64,000 bases of DNA from Mycolicibacterium neoaurum (lineage in GTDB: Bacteria > Actinomycetota > Actinomycetes > Mycobacteriales > Mycobacteriaceae). A model generated the notes under the pieces. The model searched no databases. It saw only the letters and a list, made by a program, of their open reading frames with translations, and was not told where the DNA came from. How positions within the stretch are numbered: the stretch's first letter is position 1; each line of letters opens with the position of its first letter. Shown piece by piece: positions 49,334-57,314 of the stretch. The stretch is from positions 992,001-1,056,000 of the forward strand of contig NZ_JAQIIX010000002.1 in the NCBI RefSeq assembly GCF_036946495.1. Direction: 5' to 3'. Both the position numbers and the translations under genes were made by a program.

Positions 49334-49351
49334 ACCAACCTGTTGGTTGGT
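49334..49351. promoter_or_regulatory. Palindromic operator upstream of fadA
   Basis: Arms ACCAACC (49334-49340) and GGTTGGT (49345-49351) with centre TGTT; a second register AACCAAC/GTTGGTT overlaps it at 49333-49348. It sits 60 bp before the fadA start and has the size of a TetR-type operator. The AACNNGTT core recalls KstR sites, but the flanks do not fit well. Confidence 0.65.
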
Positions 49352-49370
49352 CCAATTTCCACCCATCCGC

Positions 49371-49424
49371 CAGTGGCCACCTATCGCACGCCATCAGGGG
49401 AATACGTGCGATAAGTGGCCACTG
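49371..49424. repeat. Long inverted repeat between the OYE gene and fadA
   Basis: 20-nt arms (49371-49390 and 49405-49424), complementary except for one position, flank a 14-nt spacer. On the minus strand it follows the OYE stop by 11 bp and could terminate that transcript, although the T run lies before, not after, the hairpin. It could equally be a copy of a dispersed palindromic element. Confidence 0.7.
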
Positions 49425-49435
49425 AAAAATCGGGA

Positions 49436-50548
49436 TCAGGCCGACTGCGGCTCTGCCTCCGCCAGCGTCGGATAGTCCACGTACCCGGCAGGTCCGGAGG
49501 CGTAGAAGGTCGGCACGTCGGGCTCGTTCAGCTCGGCCCCGAGCAACAGCCGATCGATCAGGTCCGGGTTGGCCAGCCAGCTGCGGCCCACCGCGACGGC
49601 GCTCGCCGCACCCCAGTCGACCAGGGACTCCAGCTGGCAGAAATCGGTTCCGGTATCGCGGCCGGTGTTGAGCACCAGAGTGTCAGGCCACAGGGCCCGC
49701 AGTGCCCCGAACGTCTGCGTGCTGGGGTCGATCAGGACGTGCAGATAGGCCGGCCCCAACGGGCGGATCCGGTTCAGCAACGCCTCGTAAGCGCCGATCT
49801 GATCGTTCTCACGCATATCCCCCGCACCATTTCCCGGTGAGATCCGCAGCCCGACGCGGTCCGCACCGATCTCGTCGGCGACCGCCTCCACGACCTCCGC
49901 GGTCAGCCGGGCGCGATTCTCCGCAGACCCGCCGTAGGCGTCGGTGCGCAGGTTCACCACATCGGAGAGGAACTCGTGCAACAGGTAACCATTGGCAGAG
50001 TGGATCTCCACCCCGTCCATGCCGGCATCGACGGCACGACGGGCCGCGCCACGGAACTGGCCGATGATGGTGCCGATCTCCTCCTCGGTGAGCGCACGCG
50101 GCACCGGTAAGGGCTGTTTGCCCGACGGGGTGTGGGTGAGCATGTCCGCGGCGACCGCCGAGGGACCCACCGTCTCGAACCCGCTGATATCCGGATGCGC
50201 CATCCGCCCCACATGCCAGAGCTGCACGAACATCTTCCCGCCCCGGGCGTGCACCGCATCGGCGATATCGGCCCAGGCCTGCTGGTGCCGGTCGGTGTAG
50301 ATGCCCGGGGTGTTCATGTAGGCGCCGTTGGCCTGCTCGCAGATCGCGGTGGCCTCACTGATGATCAGCCCGGCACCCGCGCGCTGGGAGTAATACAGCG
50401 CCGCGAGATCCGACGGGGTGGCATCGGATTGCGCGCGCGAGCGCGTCAGTGGTGCCATGAACACCCGGTTGGCGGTCTCGGTGGCTCCGACCTGCAACGG
50501 CGTGAGCAGGCCGGCATCGGGCGCGAGACGGAAGGTCTGGTCGGTCAT
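49436..50548 (-). CDS. Old yellow enzyme family alkene reductase
   Basis: 370-residue FMN-dependent TIM barrel. Family motifs: NRVFMAPLTRSRA, GLIISEATAICEQANG, VQLWHVGRMAHPD, and the substrate/FMN block GVEIHSANGYLLHEFLSDVV then NLRTDAYGGSAENRARL. The HSANGY histidine-asparagine pair binds the carbonyl of enones. It reduces activated C=C bonds using NAD(P)H. The LuxR gene upstream ends 6 bp before its start, so they share a transcript. Confidence 0.93.
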   Translation of the reverse strand: MTDQTFRLAPDAGLLTPLQVGATETANRVFMAPLTRSRAQSDATPSDLAALYYSQRAGAGLIISEATAICEQANGAYMNTPGIYTDRHQQAWADIADAVHARGGKMFVQLWHVGRMAHPDISGFETVGPSAVAADMLTHTPSGKQPLPVPRALTEEEIGTIIGQFRGAARRAVDAGMDGVEIHSANGYLLHEFLSDVVNLRTDAYGGSAENRARLTAEVVEAVADEIGADRVGLRISPGNGAGDMRENDQIGAYEALLNRIRPLGPAYLHVLIDPSTQTFGALRALWPDTLVLNTGRDTGTDFCQLESLVDWGAASAVAVGRSWLANPDLIDRLLLGAELNEPDVPTFYASGPAGYVDYPTLAEAEPQSA

Positions 50549-50554
50549 TTCCCT

Positions 50555-51565
50555 CTAAGCGCTGTCGGCGGCCCAAACATTCCCCGCCAGCAGCCGCCCC
50601 GAGAGCAGACCCCAGGTCACCGCGTGTGACACACACGCCGCCCGGTTGCTCGCGCCCAGTTTGACCATCGCACTCTCCAGATGGTGGCCTGCGGTACGGA
50701 CGCTGATGAACAGCCGGGCGGCAATCTGATTGTTCGTCAGGCCCTGTGCCGCGAGCGTCAGGGCGTCGAGCTCGCGGGCGGTGATACCGAACGGCAACGG
50801 ATCCCTGGTCACCAGCAGTACACCGGAGAGGCTGTCGCGCTCGAAGCGGCGGGCGGTGTCGATGATCCTGCTGTGTAGCCAGCCGGCGCCGTCGAACCAC
50901 CGAGTGGCCTCGGGTCGCAAGCCCAAACCCGTTGCCCGGGTGGCCAACACCATCTCGGCTACCAGTGCGCGGTCCAGTGGGGCCGCGAAGGTGTCGCCGT
51001 GGATCAGCAGATGCGCCTGCCCGTCACCGTCGATCGCCCACGCCTGTGCCTCGGGCGCCATGAGTTCGGCAACCATGCGCGGGCGTGAGGAGAAGTCGAG
51101 CTGTGCGGCCATCTGCGCGCGCAGCGAATTGATCTCGGCCACATCGTTATCGGTCGGATAGCGGGCGTCGTCACAGTTGACGTGGATGGTTCCGGCATAA
51201 CTGCCGTCCGCGGTGACCAGCCGCGCCGACAGCCCCTCGTCGAAACCGGCCGGGGCGAAAACACCCTGAACGGAATAGGTGTCGCGGTACTCGGGAAAGT
51301 CACGCCAGCGCAGAGCGCCGAGGCCGCGCACCCGCATCGTGTCGAACAGCGGATCGTGATCGATGAACCAGGTGTTCAGATGCTCCATCACATGATCGGG
51401 GTAGCCGTGGTTGGCGACGGCTACGTGCCGGCGGCGGATCGGATCCCACAGGCTGATCGCCGATGCCGATGACGCCGCCCGCGCGCTCAGCGCCTCGAGC
51501 ATCTCGTGGGCGCGCGTCTCGATACTCGCGCTGCTGCCCAGCACCTCCGCATATGCGCCTGCCAT
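50555..51565 (-). CDS. LuxR family transcriptional regulator
   Basis: 336 residues from ATG 51565. A large N-terminal sensor-like region (HVMEHLNTWFIDHDPLFDTM, AGTIHVNCDDARYPTDND) resembles GAF-type domains and ends in a LuxR HTH: ARELDALTLAAQGLTNNQIA then ARLFISVRTAGHHLESAM. No response-regulator receiver domain. It is divergent from urtA over 180 bp and upstream of the OYE gene, so it could control either side. The ligand is unknown. Confidence 0.88.
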   Translation of the reverse strand: MAGAYAEVLGSSASIETRAHEMLEALSARAASSASAISLWDPIRRRHVAVANHGYPDHVMEHLNTWFIDHDPLFDTMRVRGLGALRWRDFPEYRDTYSVQGVFAPAGFDEGLSARLVTADGSYAGTIHVNCDDARYPTDNDVAEINSLRAQMAAQLDFSSRPRMVAELMAPEAQAWAIDGDGQAHLLIHGDTFAAPLDRALVAEMVLATRATGLGLRPEATRWFDGAGWLHSRIIDTARRFERDSLSGVLLVTRDPLPFGITARELDALTLAAQGLTNNQIAARLFISVRTAGHHLESAMVKLGASNRAACVSHAVTWGLLSGRLLAGNVWAADSA

Positions 51566-51661
51566 CAGATCCTTCTCATCACGTCCCCGAAAGCATGATG
51601 GGCAGCGCGTGTTTCGCGAATGTTTCACCCGCGCGGCGGACAGGCAACACCCACCGCGGAA

Positions 51662-51679
51662 ATGGGAGATTCCTCCCAT
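51662..51679. promoter_or_regulatory. Inverted repeat in the LuxR/urtA divergent promoter
   Basis: Perfect arms ATGGGAG (51662-51668) and CTCCCAT (51673-51679) with a 4-nt centre, 66 bp upstream of the urtA start. Two GTTTC direct repeats 11 nt apart (51611-51615, 51622-51626) lie closer to the luxR gene. These are candidate operators for nitrogen or LuxR control. Confidence 0.6.
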
Positions 51680-51745
51680 AGCCCGCTGAATCCCCTGGTT
51701 CTTACGCTGATCGCCAACGATCCACGACCAGCGAAGGCGACTCAC

Positions 51746-52984
51746 ATGAACAGAATCACCGCGGGAGTGGCACTCCTCGCGACAACGACCATGCTCGCGG
51801 CCGGTTGCGGCAGTCGGGCCGGTGACGACTCGGGCGCGACGGCACAGGGGTGCGCGGACACATCGGGCTCGGAGGTCGCGATCGGTTCGATCAACTCACT
51901 GTCCGGCGGGCTGGCCGTCAGCGAGTCGGTCATCCATGATGCGATCGCGATGGCCGTCGACGAGATCAACGCAAGCGGCGGGGTGCTTGGCAAGCAGCTC
52001 GATCTGTTGTCCGAGGACGGCGCATCGGATCCCACCGTGTTCGCCGAGAAGGCCAACAAACTGGTCAACAGCGACTGTGTCGCAGCAGTTTTCGGCGGAT
52101 ACACCTCGGCGAGCCGCAAGGCGATGCTGCCGGTGTTCGAGGATTCCAACGCACTGCTCTACTACGGTCAGCAGTACGAGGGCCTGGAGTCCTCGAAGAA
52201 CATCTTCTACTCGGGCGCCACCACCAACCAGCAGATCATCCCGGCTCTGGACTACCTCAAGCAGCAGGGCGTCACCTCGCTCTACCTGGTGGGCAGCGAT
52301 TACGTCTTCCCGCGCACCTCCAATGCCATCGTCAAGGCCTACGCCGCGGCCAACGGCATCGAGATCAAGGGCGAAGACTATGTGCCGCTGGACAGTACGA
52401 ACTTTGCGACGATCGTCAACAAGATCCGCAGCGCCGATGCCGACGCCATCTTCAACGTCGTGGTGGGCGGGTCACTGACCGCCTTCTTCCGTGAATACAA
52501 CAGCGCCGGGCTGACGGCCCAGACCATGCCGGTGATGTCGATGTGCGTCGGCGAGGAGGAGGTCAAGAGCATCGGCGCCGATACCCTGGTCGGGCAGCTG
52601 TCGTCGTGGAACTACTACGAGACCCTCGATACCCCGGCCAACAAGAAGTTCGTCGCCGACTTCAAGGCCAAGTACGGCCCCGGCCGGGTGACCTCGGATC
52701 CGATGGAATCGGCCTACACCGCGGTGTACCTGTGGAAGGCCACCGTCGAGAAGGCCGACTCGTTCGCGGTGGCCGACATCCAGTCCGCGGCCGACGGCGT
52801 CACCGTCGACGCCCCCGAAGGTGCCGTCACGATCGACGGTGAGAACCACCACGTCACCAAGACCGCACGGGTCGGAAAGGTGGTCCCCAGCGGTCTGATC
52901 GACCAGGTATGGCAGTCACCGGAACCCATCACCCCCGATCCGTTCCTCAAGAACTATCCGTGGGCCGAGGGAATCACGGGCTGA
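51746..52984 (+). CDS. urtA: Urea ABC transporter substrate-binding lipoprotein UrtA
   Basis: 412 residues. Lipoprotein signal ATTTMLAAGCGS with the lipidated Cys. The periplasmic-binding fold of the Leu/Ile/Val type follows: AIGSINSLSGGLAVSESVIH, FGGYTSASRKAMLPVFEDSN, LLYYGQQYEGLESSKNIFYS (typical of UrtA), and MCVGEEEVKSIGADTLVGQL. It binds urea or short amides outside the membrane. The permease and ATPase genes (urtBCDE) that normally follow are absent, and urease begins 3 bp after its stop. Confidence 0.92.
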   Translation: MNRITAGVALLATTTMLAAGCGSRAGDDSGATAQGCADTSGSEVAIGSINSLSGGLAVSESVIHDAIAMAVDEINASGGVLGKQLDLLSEDGASDPTVFAEKANKLVNSDCVAAVFGGYTSASRKAMLPVFEDSNALLYYGQQYEGLESSKNIFYSGATTNQQIIPALDYLKQQGVTSLYLVGSDYVFPRTSNAIVKAYAAANGIEIKGEDYVPLDSTNFATIVNKIRSADADAIFNVVVGGSLTAFFREYNSAGLTAQTMPVMSMCVGEEEVKSIGADTLVGQLSSWNYYETLDTPANKKFVADFKAKYGPGRVTSDPMESAYTAVYLWKATVEKADSFAVADIQSAADGVTVDAPEGAVTIDGENHHVTKTARVGKVVPSGLIDQVWQSPEPITPDPFLKNYPWAEGITG

Positions 52985-52987
52985 CGC

Positions 52988-53689
52988 ATGCATCTGACAC
53001 CCAAGGACGAAGACCGGCTGTTGGTGTTCCTGGCCGCCGAACTGGCCCGCAAGCACCGCGCGGCGGGACTGGCACTGACCTATGCCGAGGCCCGGGCACT
53101 GATCGCCGACGAGGTCATCGAGGCCGCCCGATCCGGCGCCGGGGTGGCCGAGGCCGCCGCCATCGGGGCCGACCTGCTCACCGATGACGATGTCATGCCC
53201 GGCGTGCGCACCCTGTTGGGTTCGGTTCAGGTCGAGGCGTTCTTCGACGACGGGCAGAAGCTCGTCACCGTGCACGACGCGATCGGCCCCGGCACCCGGA
53301 CCGCCGACGAGATCGCCTTCACACCGGGCGAGGTCCTGCCCGCCGACGGCGACCTCGAGCTCAACGCCGACCGGGCCACCGTGTCGGTGAGCGTGCAGAA
53401 CACCGGTGACCGCCCGATCCAGGTCGGATCGCACTTCCACTTCTTCGAATGCAACCGGGCGCTGCGGTTCGACCGGCGATCGGCATTCGGCATGCGGTTG
53501 GACATCCCGTCGGGGCTGGCCGTGCGCTTCGAACCCGGTGAGACGCAGGAGGTATCGCTGACGCGCTACGGCGGTGACCGCGTGGTGATCGGCCAGAACG
53601 ATGTCACCAACGGACCCACCGACACCGATCCCGGTGAGGAGCTGATGAGCACCATGCACACCCGCGGCTTCCTGGATTCGGGGAGCTGA
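52988..53689 (+). CDS. ureAB: Fused urease gamma-beta subunit UreAB
   Basis: 233 residues in which urease gamma (about 1-100: HLTPKDEDRLLVFLAAELAR, MPGVRTLLGSVQVEAFF) and beta (about 107-220: DEIAFTPGEVLPADGDLELN, VSVQNTGDRPIQVGSHFHFF, GMRLDIPSGLAVRFEPGETQ) are joined in one chain. The fusion resembles Helicobacter UreA in plan. These are structural parts of the nickel urease that splits urea into ammonia and CO2. Close spacing to urtA and ureC (1 bp) shows one operon. Confidence 0.94.
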   Translation: MHLTPKDEDRLLVFLAAELARKHRAAGLALTYAEARALIADEVIEAARSGAGVAEAAAIGADLLTDDDVMPGVRTLLGSVQVEAFFDDGQKLVTVHDAIGPGTRTADEIAFTPGEVLPADGDLELNADRATVSVSVQNTGDRPIQVGSHFHFFECNRALRFDRRSAFGMRLDIPSGLAVRFEPGETQEVSLTRYGGDRVVIGQNDVTNGPTDTDPGEELMSTMHTRGFLDSGS

Positions 53690-53690
53690 G

Positions 53691-55406
53691 ATGGCATACC
53701 GCATCAGCCGGGCCCGCTACGCCGAACTGTACGGACCGACCACCGGCGACCGGGTGCGCCTGGCCGACACCGAGCTACTGGCCCGTGTCGAACACGATGC
53801 CACCGTGTACGGCGACGAGGCCGTGTTCGGCGGCGGCAAGACCATGCGTGAGGGCATGGCCGTGCACGGTGACCTGACCAATGACGAAGGGGCACTGGAC
53901 TTCGTCATCACCAATGCGCTCATTGTCGACGCCGTGTTGGGTATCCGGAAGGCCGATATCGGGATCCGCGACGGACGCATCGTCGGGATCGGCAAGGCCG
54001 GCAACCCGCGCACCATGGACGGTGTGGACCCCGATCTGATCATCGGCGCAGGTACCGATATCCGCTCCGGCGAGGGCATGATCGCCACCGCGGGCGCCAT
54101 CGACGTCCACGTGCATTTCGACAGCGCCGGTCTGGTCGAGGAGGCCATCTCCAGCGGCATCACCACCATGATCGGTGGCGGCCTCGGCCCGGTGACCGTC
54201 GGCATCACCTCGTCGGGGCCGACGAACCTGGCGCGCATGCTACGGGCCGCGGAGGCCTTCCCGATGAACTTCGGATTCATCGGCAACGGCAGCGCATCGA
54301 GCACCGCACCGCTGATCGAGCAGGGACTGGCCGGCGCCATCGGATTCAAGATCCACGAGGACTGGGGCGCCACCCCGGCGGCGATCCGGGCCTCGCTGGA
54401 CGCCGGCGACGAACTGGACCTGCAGGTGCAGATCCACACCGACACCCTCAACGAATCCGGCTTCTACGAGGACACCATGGCCGCGATCGGTGGCCGGGTG
54501 ATCCACACCTATCACGCCGAGGGGGCCGGCGGCGGTCACGCGCCGGACATCATGCAGGTCGTCGGCGAGCCCTATTGCCTTCCGTCCTCTACCAATCCGA
54601 CGAATCCCTACACACTCAACACCTTCGACGAACACCTGGACATGGTGATGGTGTGCCACCATCTGAATCCCCGCATCCCCGAGGATGTGGCGTTCGCCGA
54701 ATCGCGGATCCGGCGGGAGACCATCGCTGCCGAGGACGTGTTGCACGATATGGGTGCCATCTCGGCCATGGGGTCGGACTCCCAGGGCATGGGGCGCATC
54801 GGGGAGACCATCGCCCGCACATGGCAGTTGGCCTCACATATGCGGGCCACCCGCGGCCCCCTGCCCGCCGACGAGGGCACCGGTGCCGACAATGCCCGGA
54901 TCCTTCGTTATATCGCCAAGCTGACGATCAATCCGGCCCGCCTGTTCGGGATCGATCACGAGGTCGGCTCGTTGGAGCCGGGCAAGCTCGCCGATATCGT
55001 GCTGTGGGAACCGAAGTTCTTCGGAATCCGCCCCGAGGTCGTGTTCAAGGGCGGCTTCCCGGCATGGTCGGTGATGGGCGAGGCCAACGCGTCGCTGATG
55101 ACATGTGAGCCGTTGAAGTACCGCCCGCAATGGGCGGCCTACGGGCAGACCCCGTCCGACGTGTCGGTGAACTTCGTGGCAGCCGCGGCGATCGACGCCG
55201 GACTGGGTGCGCGACTCGGACTGCAGACCCGGCTGGTGGCCTGTCACGGCTCGCGCGGGCTCACCAAAGCCGATCTGCTGCACAACGATTACCTGCCCGA
55301 TATCCGGATCGAACCCGACACTTATCGGGTGATCGTGGACGGCCAACTGTGCCAGAGCGTGCCGATGACGACGGTGCCGCTGGGCCGTCGGTACACGTTG
55401 AAGTAG
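53691..55406 (+). CDS. ureC: Urease alpha subunit UreC (divergent type)
   Basis: 571 residues, the catalytic subunit. Nickel ligands are all in place: His140 and His142 (DVHVHFD), carbamylated Lys220 (GFKIHEDWGATPAA), His249 (QIHTDTLNESGF), His275 (HTYHAEGAGGGHAPD) and Asp363 (MGSDSQGMGR); the flap has Cys322-His323 (MVCHHLNP). After GGGLGP, where most ureases read an Ala-Thr-Thr-Cys-Thr-Pro-Gly block, it has VTVGITSSGPTN and is three residues shorter. It should be active, but belongs to a distinct branch. Confidence 0.95.
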   Translation: MAYRISRARYAELYGPTTGDRVRLADTELLARVEHDATVYGDEAVFGGGKTMREGMAVHGDLTNDEGALDFVITNALIVDAVLGIRKADIGIRDGRIVGIGKAGNPRTMDGVDPDLIIGAGTDIRSGEGMIATAGAIDVHVHFDSAGLVEEAISSGITTMIGGGLGPVTVGITSSGPTNLARMLRAAEAFPMNFGFIGNGSASSTAPLIEQGLAGAIGFKIHEDWGATPAAIRASLDAGDELDLQVQIHTDTLNESGFYEDTMAAIGGRVIHTYHAEGAGGGHAPDIMQVVGEPYCLPSSTNPTNPYTLNTFDEHLDMVMVCHHLNPRIPEDVAFAESRIRRETIAAEDVLHDMGAISAMGSDSQGMGRIGETIARTWQLASHMRATRGPLPADEGTGADNARILRYIAKLTINPARLFGIDHEVGSLEPGKLADIVLWEPKFFGIRPEVVFKGGFPAWSVMGEANASLMTCEPLKYRPQWAAYGQTPSDVSVNFVAAAAIDAGLGARLGLQTRLVACHGSRGLTKADLLHNDYLPDIRIEPDTYRVIVDGQLCQSVPMTTVPLGRRYTLK

Positions 55407-55417
55407 AGGAGAACGCG

Positions 55418-56035
55418 ATGGGCGAGGTACTTCGCATCGGTATCGGCGGTCCGGTCGGGTCGGGTAAGACCCGGTTGGTGGAGCGGCTGGTGCCCGAACT
55501 GATCGGCAGGGGTCTCGGCGTTGCGGTGATCACCAACGACCTGGTGACCGACGAGGATGCCCAACGGGTGCGCCGCAGCGGGGTCATCGACCCGAACCGG
55601 GTGCTGGCCGTCGAGACCGGCGCCTGCCCGCACACCGCCATCCGCGAGGACCCGTCGGCGAATCTGGCCGCCGCCCGCCGGTTGGCGGCCGAATTCGATG
55701 ACCTGGACCTGATTCTCATCGAGTCCGGTGGCGACAACCTGGCCGCCACCTTCACCTCCGACCTGGTGGACTACTGGATCTTCGTCATCGACACCGCGGG
55801 CGGGGACGATATCCCGCGCAAGAAGGGCATCGGGCTGCTGCAGGCCGATCTGCTGGTGGTCAACAAGATCGACCTCGCCGACCTGGTGGGCGCCGATCTG
55901 GACGGGATGCGCCGGGACTGCGCGGCGGCCCGCCCCACCAAGCCGACGGTGTTCACCGATCTGCGCTCCGGATCCGGCTTGGACGCCCTGACCGAGGAGT
56001 TGCTGCGCGGTGTGATGCTCACGGCGCGCGCATGA
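55418..56035 (+). CDS. ureG: Urease accessory GTPase UreG
   Basis: 205 residues from ATG 55418 with AGGAG. P-loop GIGGPVGSGKTRLVERL, VITNDLVTDEDAQRV, the nickel-binding GACPHTAIREDPS (Cys-Pro-His), ESGGDNLAATFT and NKIDLADLVGAD. It hydrolyses GTP to drive nickel delivery into UreC. Placed directly after ureC, before ureD, which differs from the common order. A 4-bp overlap links it to ureD. Confidence 0.95.
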   Translation: MGEVLRIGIGGPVGSGKTRLVERLVPELIGRGLGVAVITNDLVTDEDAQRVRRSGVIDPNRVLAVETGACPHTAIREDPSANLAAARRLAAEFDDLDLILIESGGDNLAATFTSDLVDYWIFVIDTAGGDDIPRKKGIGLLQADLLVVNKIDLADLVGADLDGMRRDCAAARPTKPTVFTDLRSGSGLDALTEELLRGVMLTARA

Positions 56036-56838
56036 TCGCCCCCGGTGTGCTGAGCCTGCACGCCCGCGCCGATGCCAGCGGCACGACGCGGATCACCGGG
56101 CTGCGGCAGCGATACCCGCAGCGGGTGACCACCGCGCTGCACTGCGATCCCGCGTACCCCCGCGCAGCCAACCTCTGTGTGCAGAGCCCCAGCGGCGGAA
56201 CCTTTTCCGATGACGATCTGAGCACCACCGTACGGTGTGCGTCCGGCACACATCTGCACCTCACCTCCCAGGCCGCCACCCAGGTGTTCGCCGGCGGCGG
56301 ACCCGGTGCGCGGCATCGCCTGTCGTTCGACGTGGAGTCCGGGGCGGTGCTGGAGTACCTGCCCAAAACGATCATCCCGCAAGCCGATTCGAGCTTCGCG
56401 CAACGGTTGGAGGTCGATGTCGCCACCGGCGGGGTGTACATCGGCTGGGATGCGATCGCCGCAGGGCGGATTGCACACGGCGAGCGGTTCCGGTACGCCG
56501 TCGTCGACACCGCGTTCACGGTGCGGGTACAGGGCCGTGCGGTGGCACGGGACCGCCAACTGGTCACCGCGGATGCCGTCATCGGAGCGGACTATCTGGC
56601 CACCCTGCTGATCGTCGCGCCGGGCCACTGCCTCCGTGCCGCCCTGTCAGCCGTGCGCGCGGTACTGGCCGATCACCCCGGCATTGAGGGTGGCGCCGGC
56701 GAACTTCCCTCTGATGCCGGCATTTTCGCACGGATCAGGACCGACAGCGCACCCGCACTGCTCGCCGTGCAGCAGGCACTGCACGATGCGGCCCGCATCA
56801 TGTTGCCCATCCCACCGATCACCAGGAGCACCCCGTGA
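56032..56838 (+). CDS. ureD: Urease accessory protein UreD
   Basis: 268 residues. UreD-like beta-helical scaffold: TRITGLRQRYPQRVTTALHC, HLTSQAATQVFAGGGPGARH, GAVLEYLPKTIIPQADSSFA and a C-terminal region (ARIRTDSAPALLAVQQALHD). It forms the UreDFG complex that activates urease. ATGA overlap with ureG and GTGA overlap with ureE. Confidence 0.88.
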   Translation: MIAPGVLSLHARADASGTTRITGLRQRYPQRVTTALHCDPAYPRAANLCVQSPSGGTFSDDDLSTTVRCASGTHLHLTSQAATQVFAGGGPGARHRLSFDVESGAVLEYLPKTIIPQADSSFAQRLEVDVATGGVYIGWDAIAAGRIAHGERFRYAVVDTAFTVRVQGRAVARDRQLVTADAVIGADYLATLLIVAPGHCLRAALSAVRAVLADHPGIEGGAGELPSDAGIFARIRTDSAPALLAVQQALHDAARIMLPIPPITRSTP

Positions 56839-57314
56839 TAGCCGATACCGTACTCGGACACGTCGATGATCCGGCCTTTGCCGGCCGCCTGCACCAGCAT
56901 GTCGACATCGGCTGGGGTGATGCGGGCAAGCACCGACAGCTCGTCACGACCGACACCGGTGTCGAGGTGCGGATCATGTTGCCGCGCGGCGTTTTCCTAC
57001 ACCACGATGCCGTGATCGCCGATGACGGCCACGCCGTCGTGGTGGTCCGCCGTCCCGCCGAGCCCGCCATCCGGGTCCGGTTCGCCGATAACACCGCGCG
57101 CACCATGCTGATGCTGGGCCACCTGCTCGGCAACCAACACGCCCCCGTCGACGTCGACGATGACGGTGTGACCGTTCCACTGTTCACCAGCGCCGACGCC
57201 GCCAGGGACATGCTCGCCACAATGGGTGTCATCGGTGAGGTGACCGAACTGGCACTTGCCGGCCACGGCTGGGCGCGGACATCTGCCGATGACCATGCCG
57301 GCCATCACCACTGA
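56835..57314 (+). CDS. ureE: Urease nickel chaperone UreE
   Basis: 159 residues from GTG 56835. The N-terminal UreE domain has RGVFLHHDAVIADDGHAVVV, and the C-terminal domain has MLMLGHLLGNQHAPVDVDDD with the conserved nickel-binding His. It ends in a short His-rich tail (DDHAGHHH). It hands nickel to UreG. It overlaps ureF by 26 bp. M. tuberculosis lacks ureE as I recall, so its presence fits a different urease lineage. Confidence 0.9.
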   Translation: MIADTVLGHVDDPAFAGRLHQHVDIGWGDAGKHRQLVTTDTGVEVRIMLPRGVFLHHDAVIADDGHAVVVVRRPAEPAIRVRFADNTARTMLMLGHLLGNQHAPVDVDDDGVTVPLFTSADAARDMLATMGVIGEVTELALAGHGWARTSADDHAGHHH

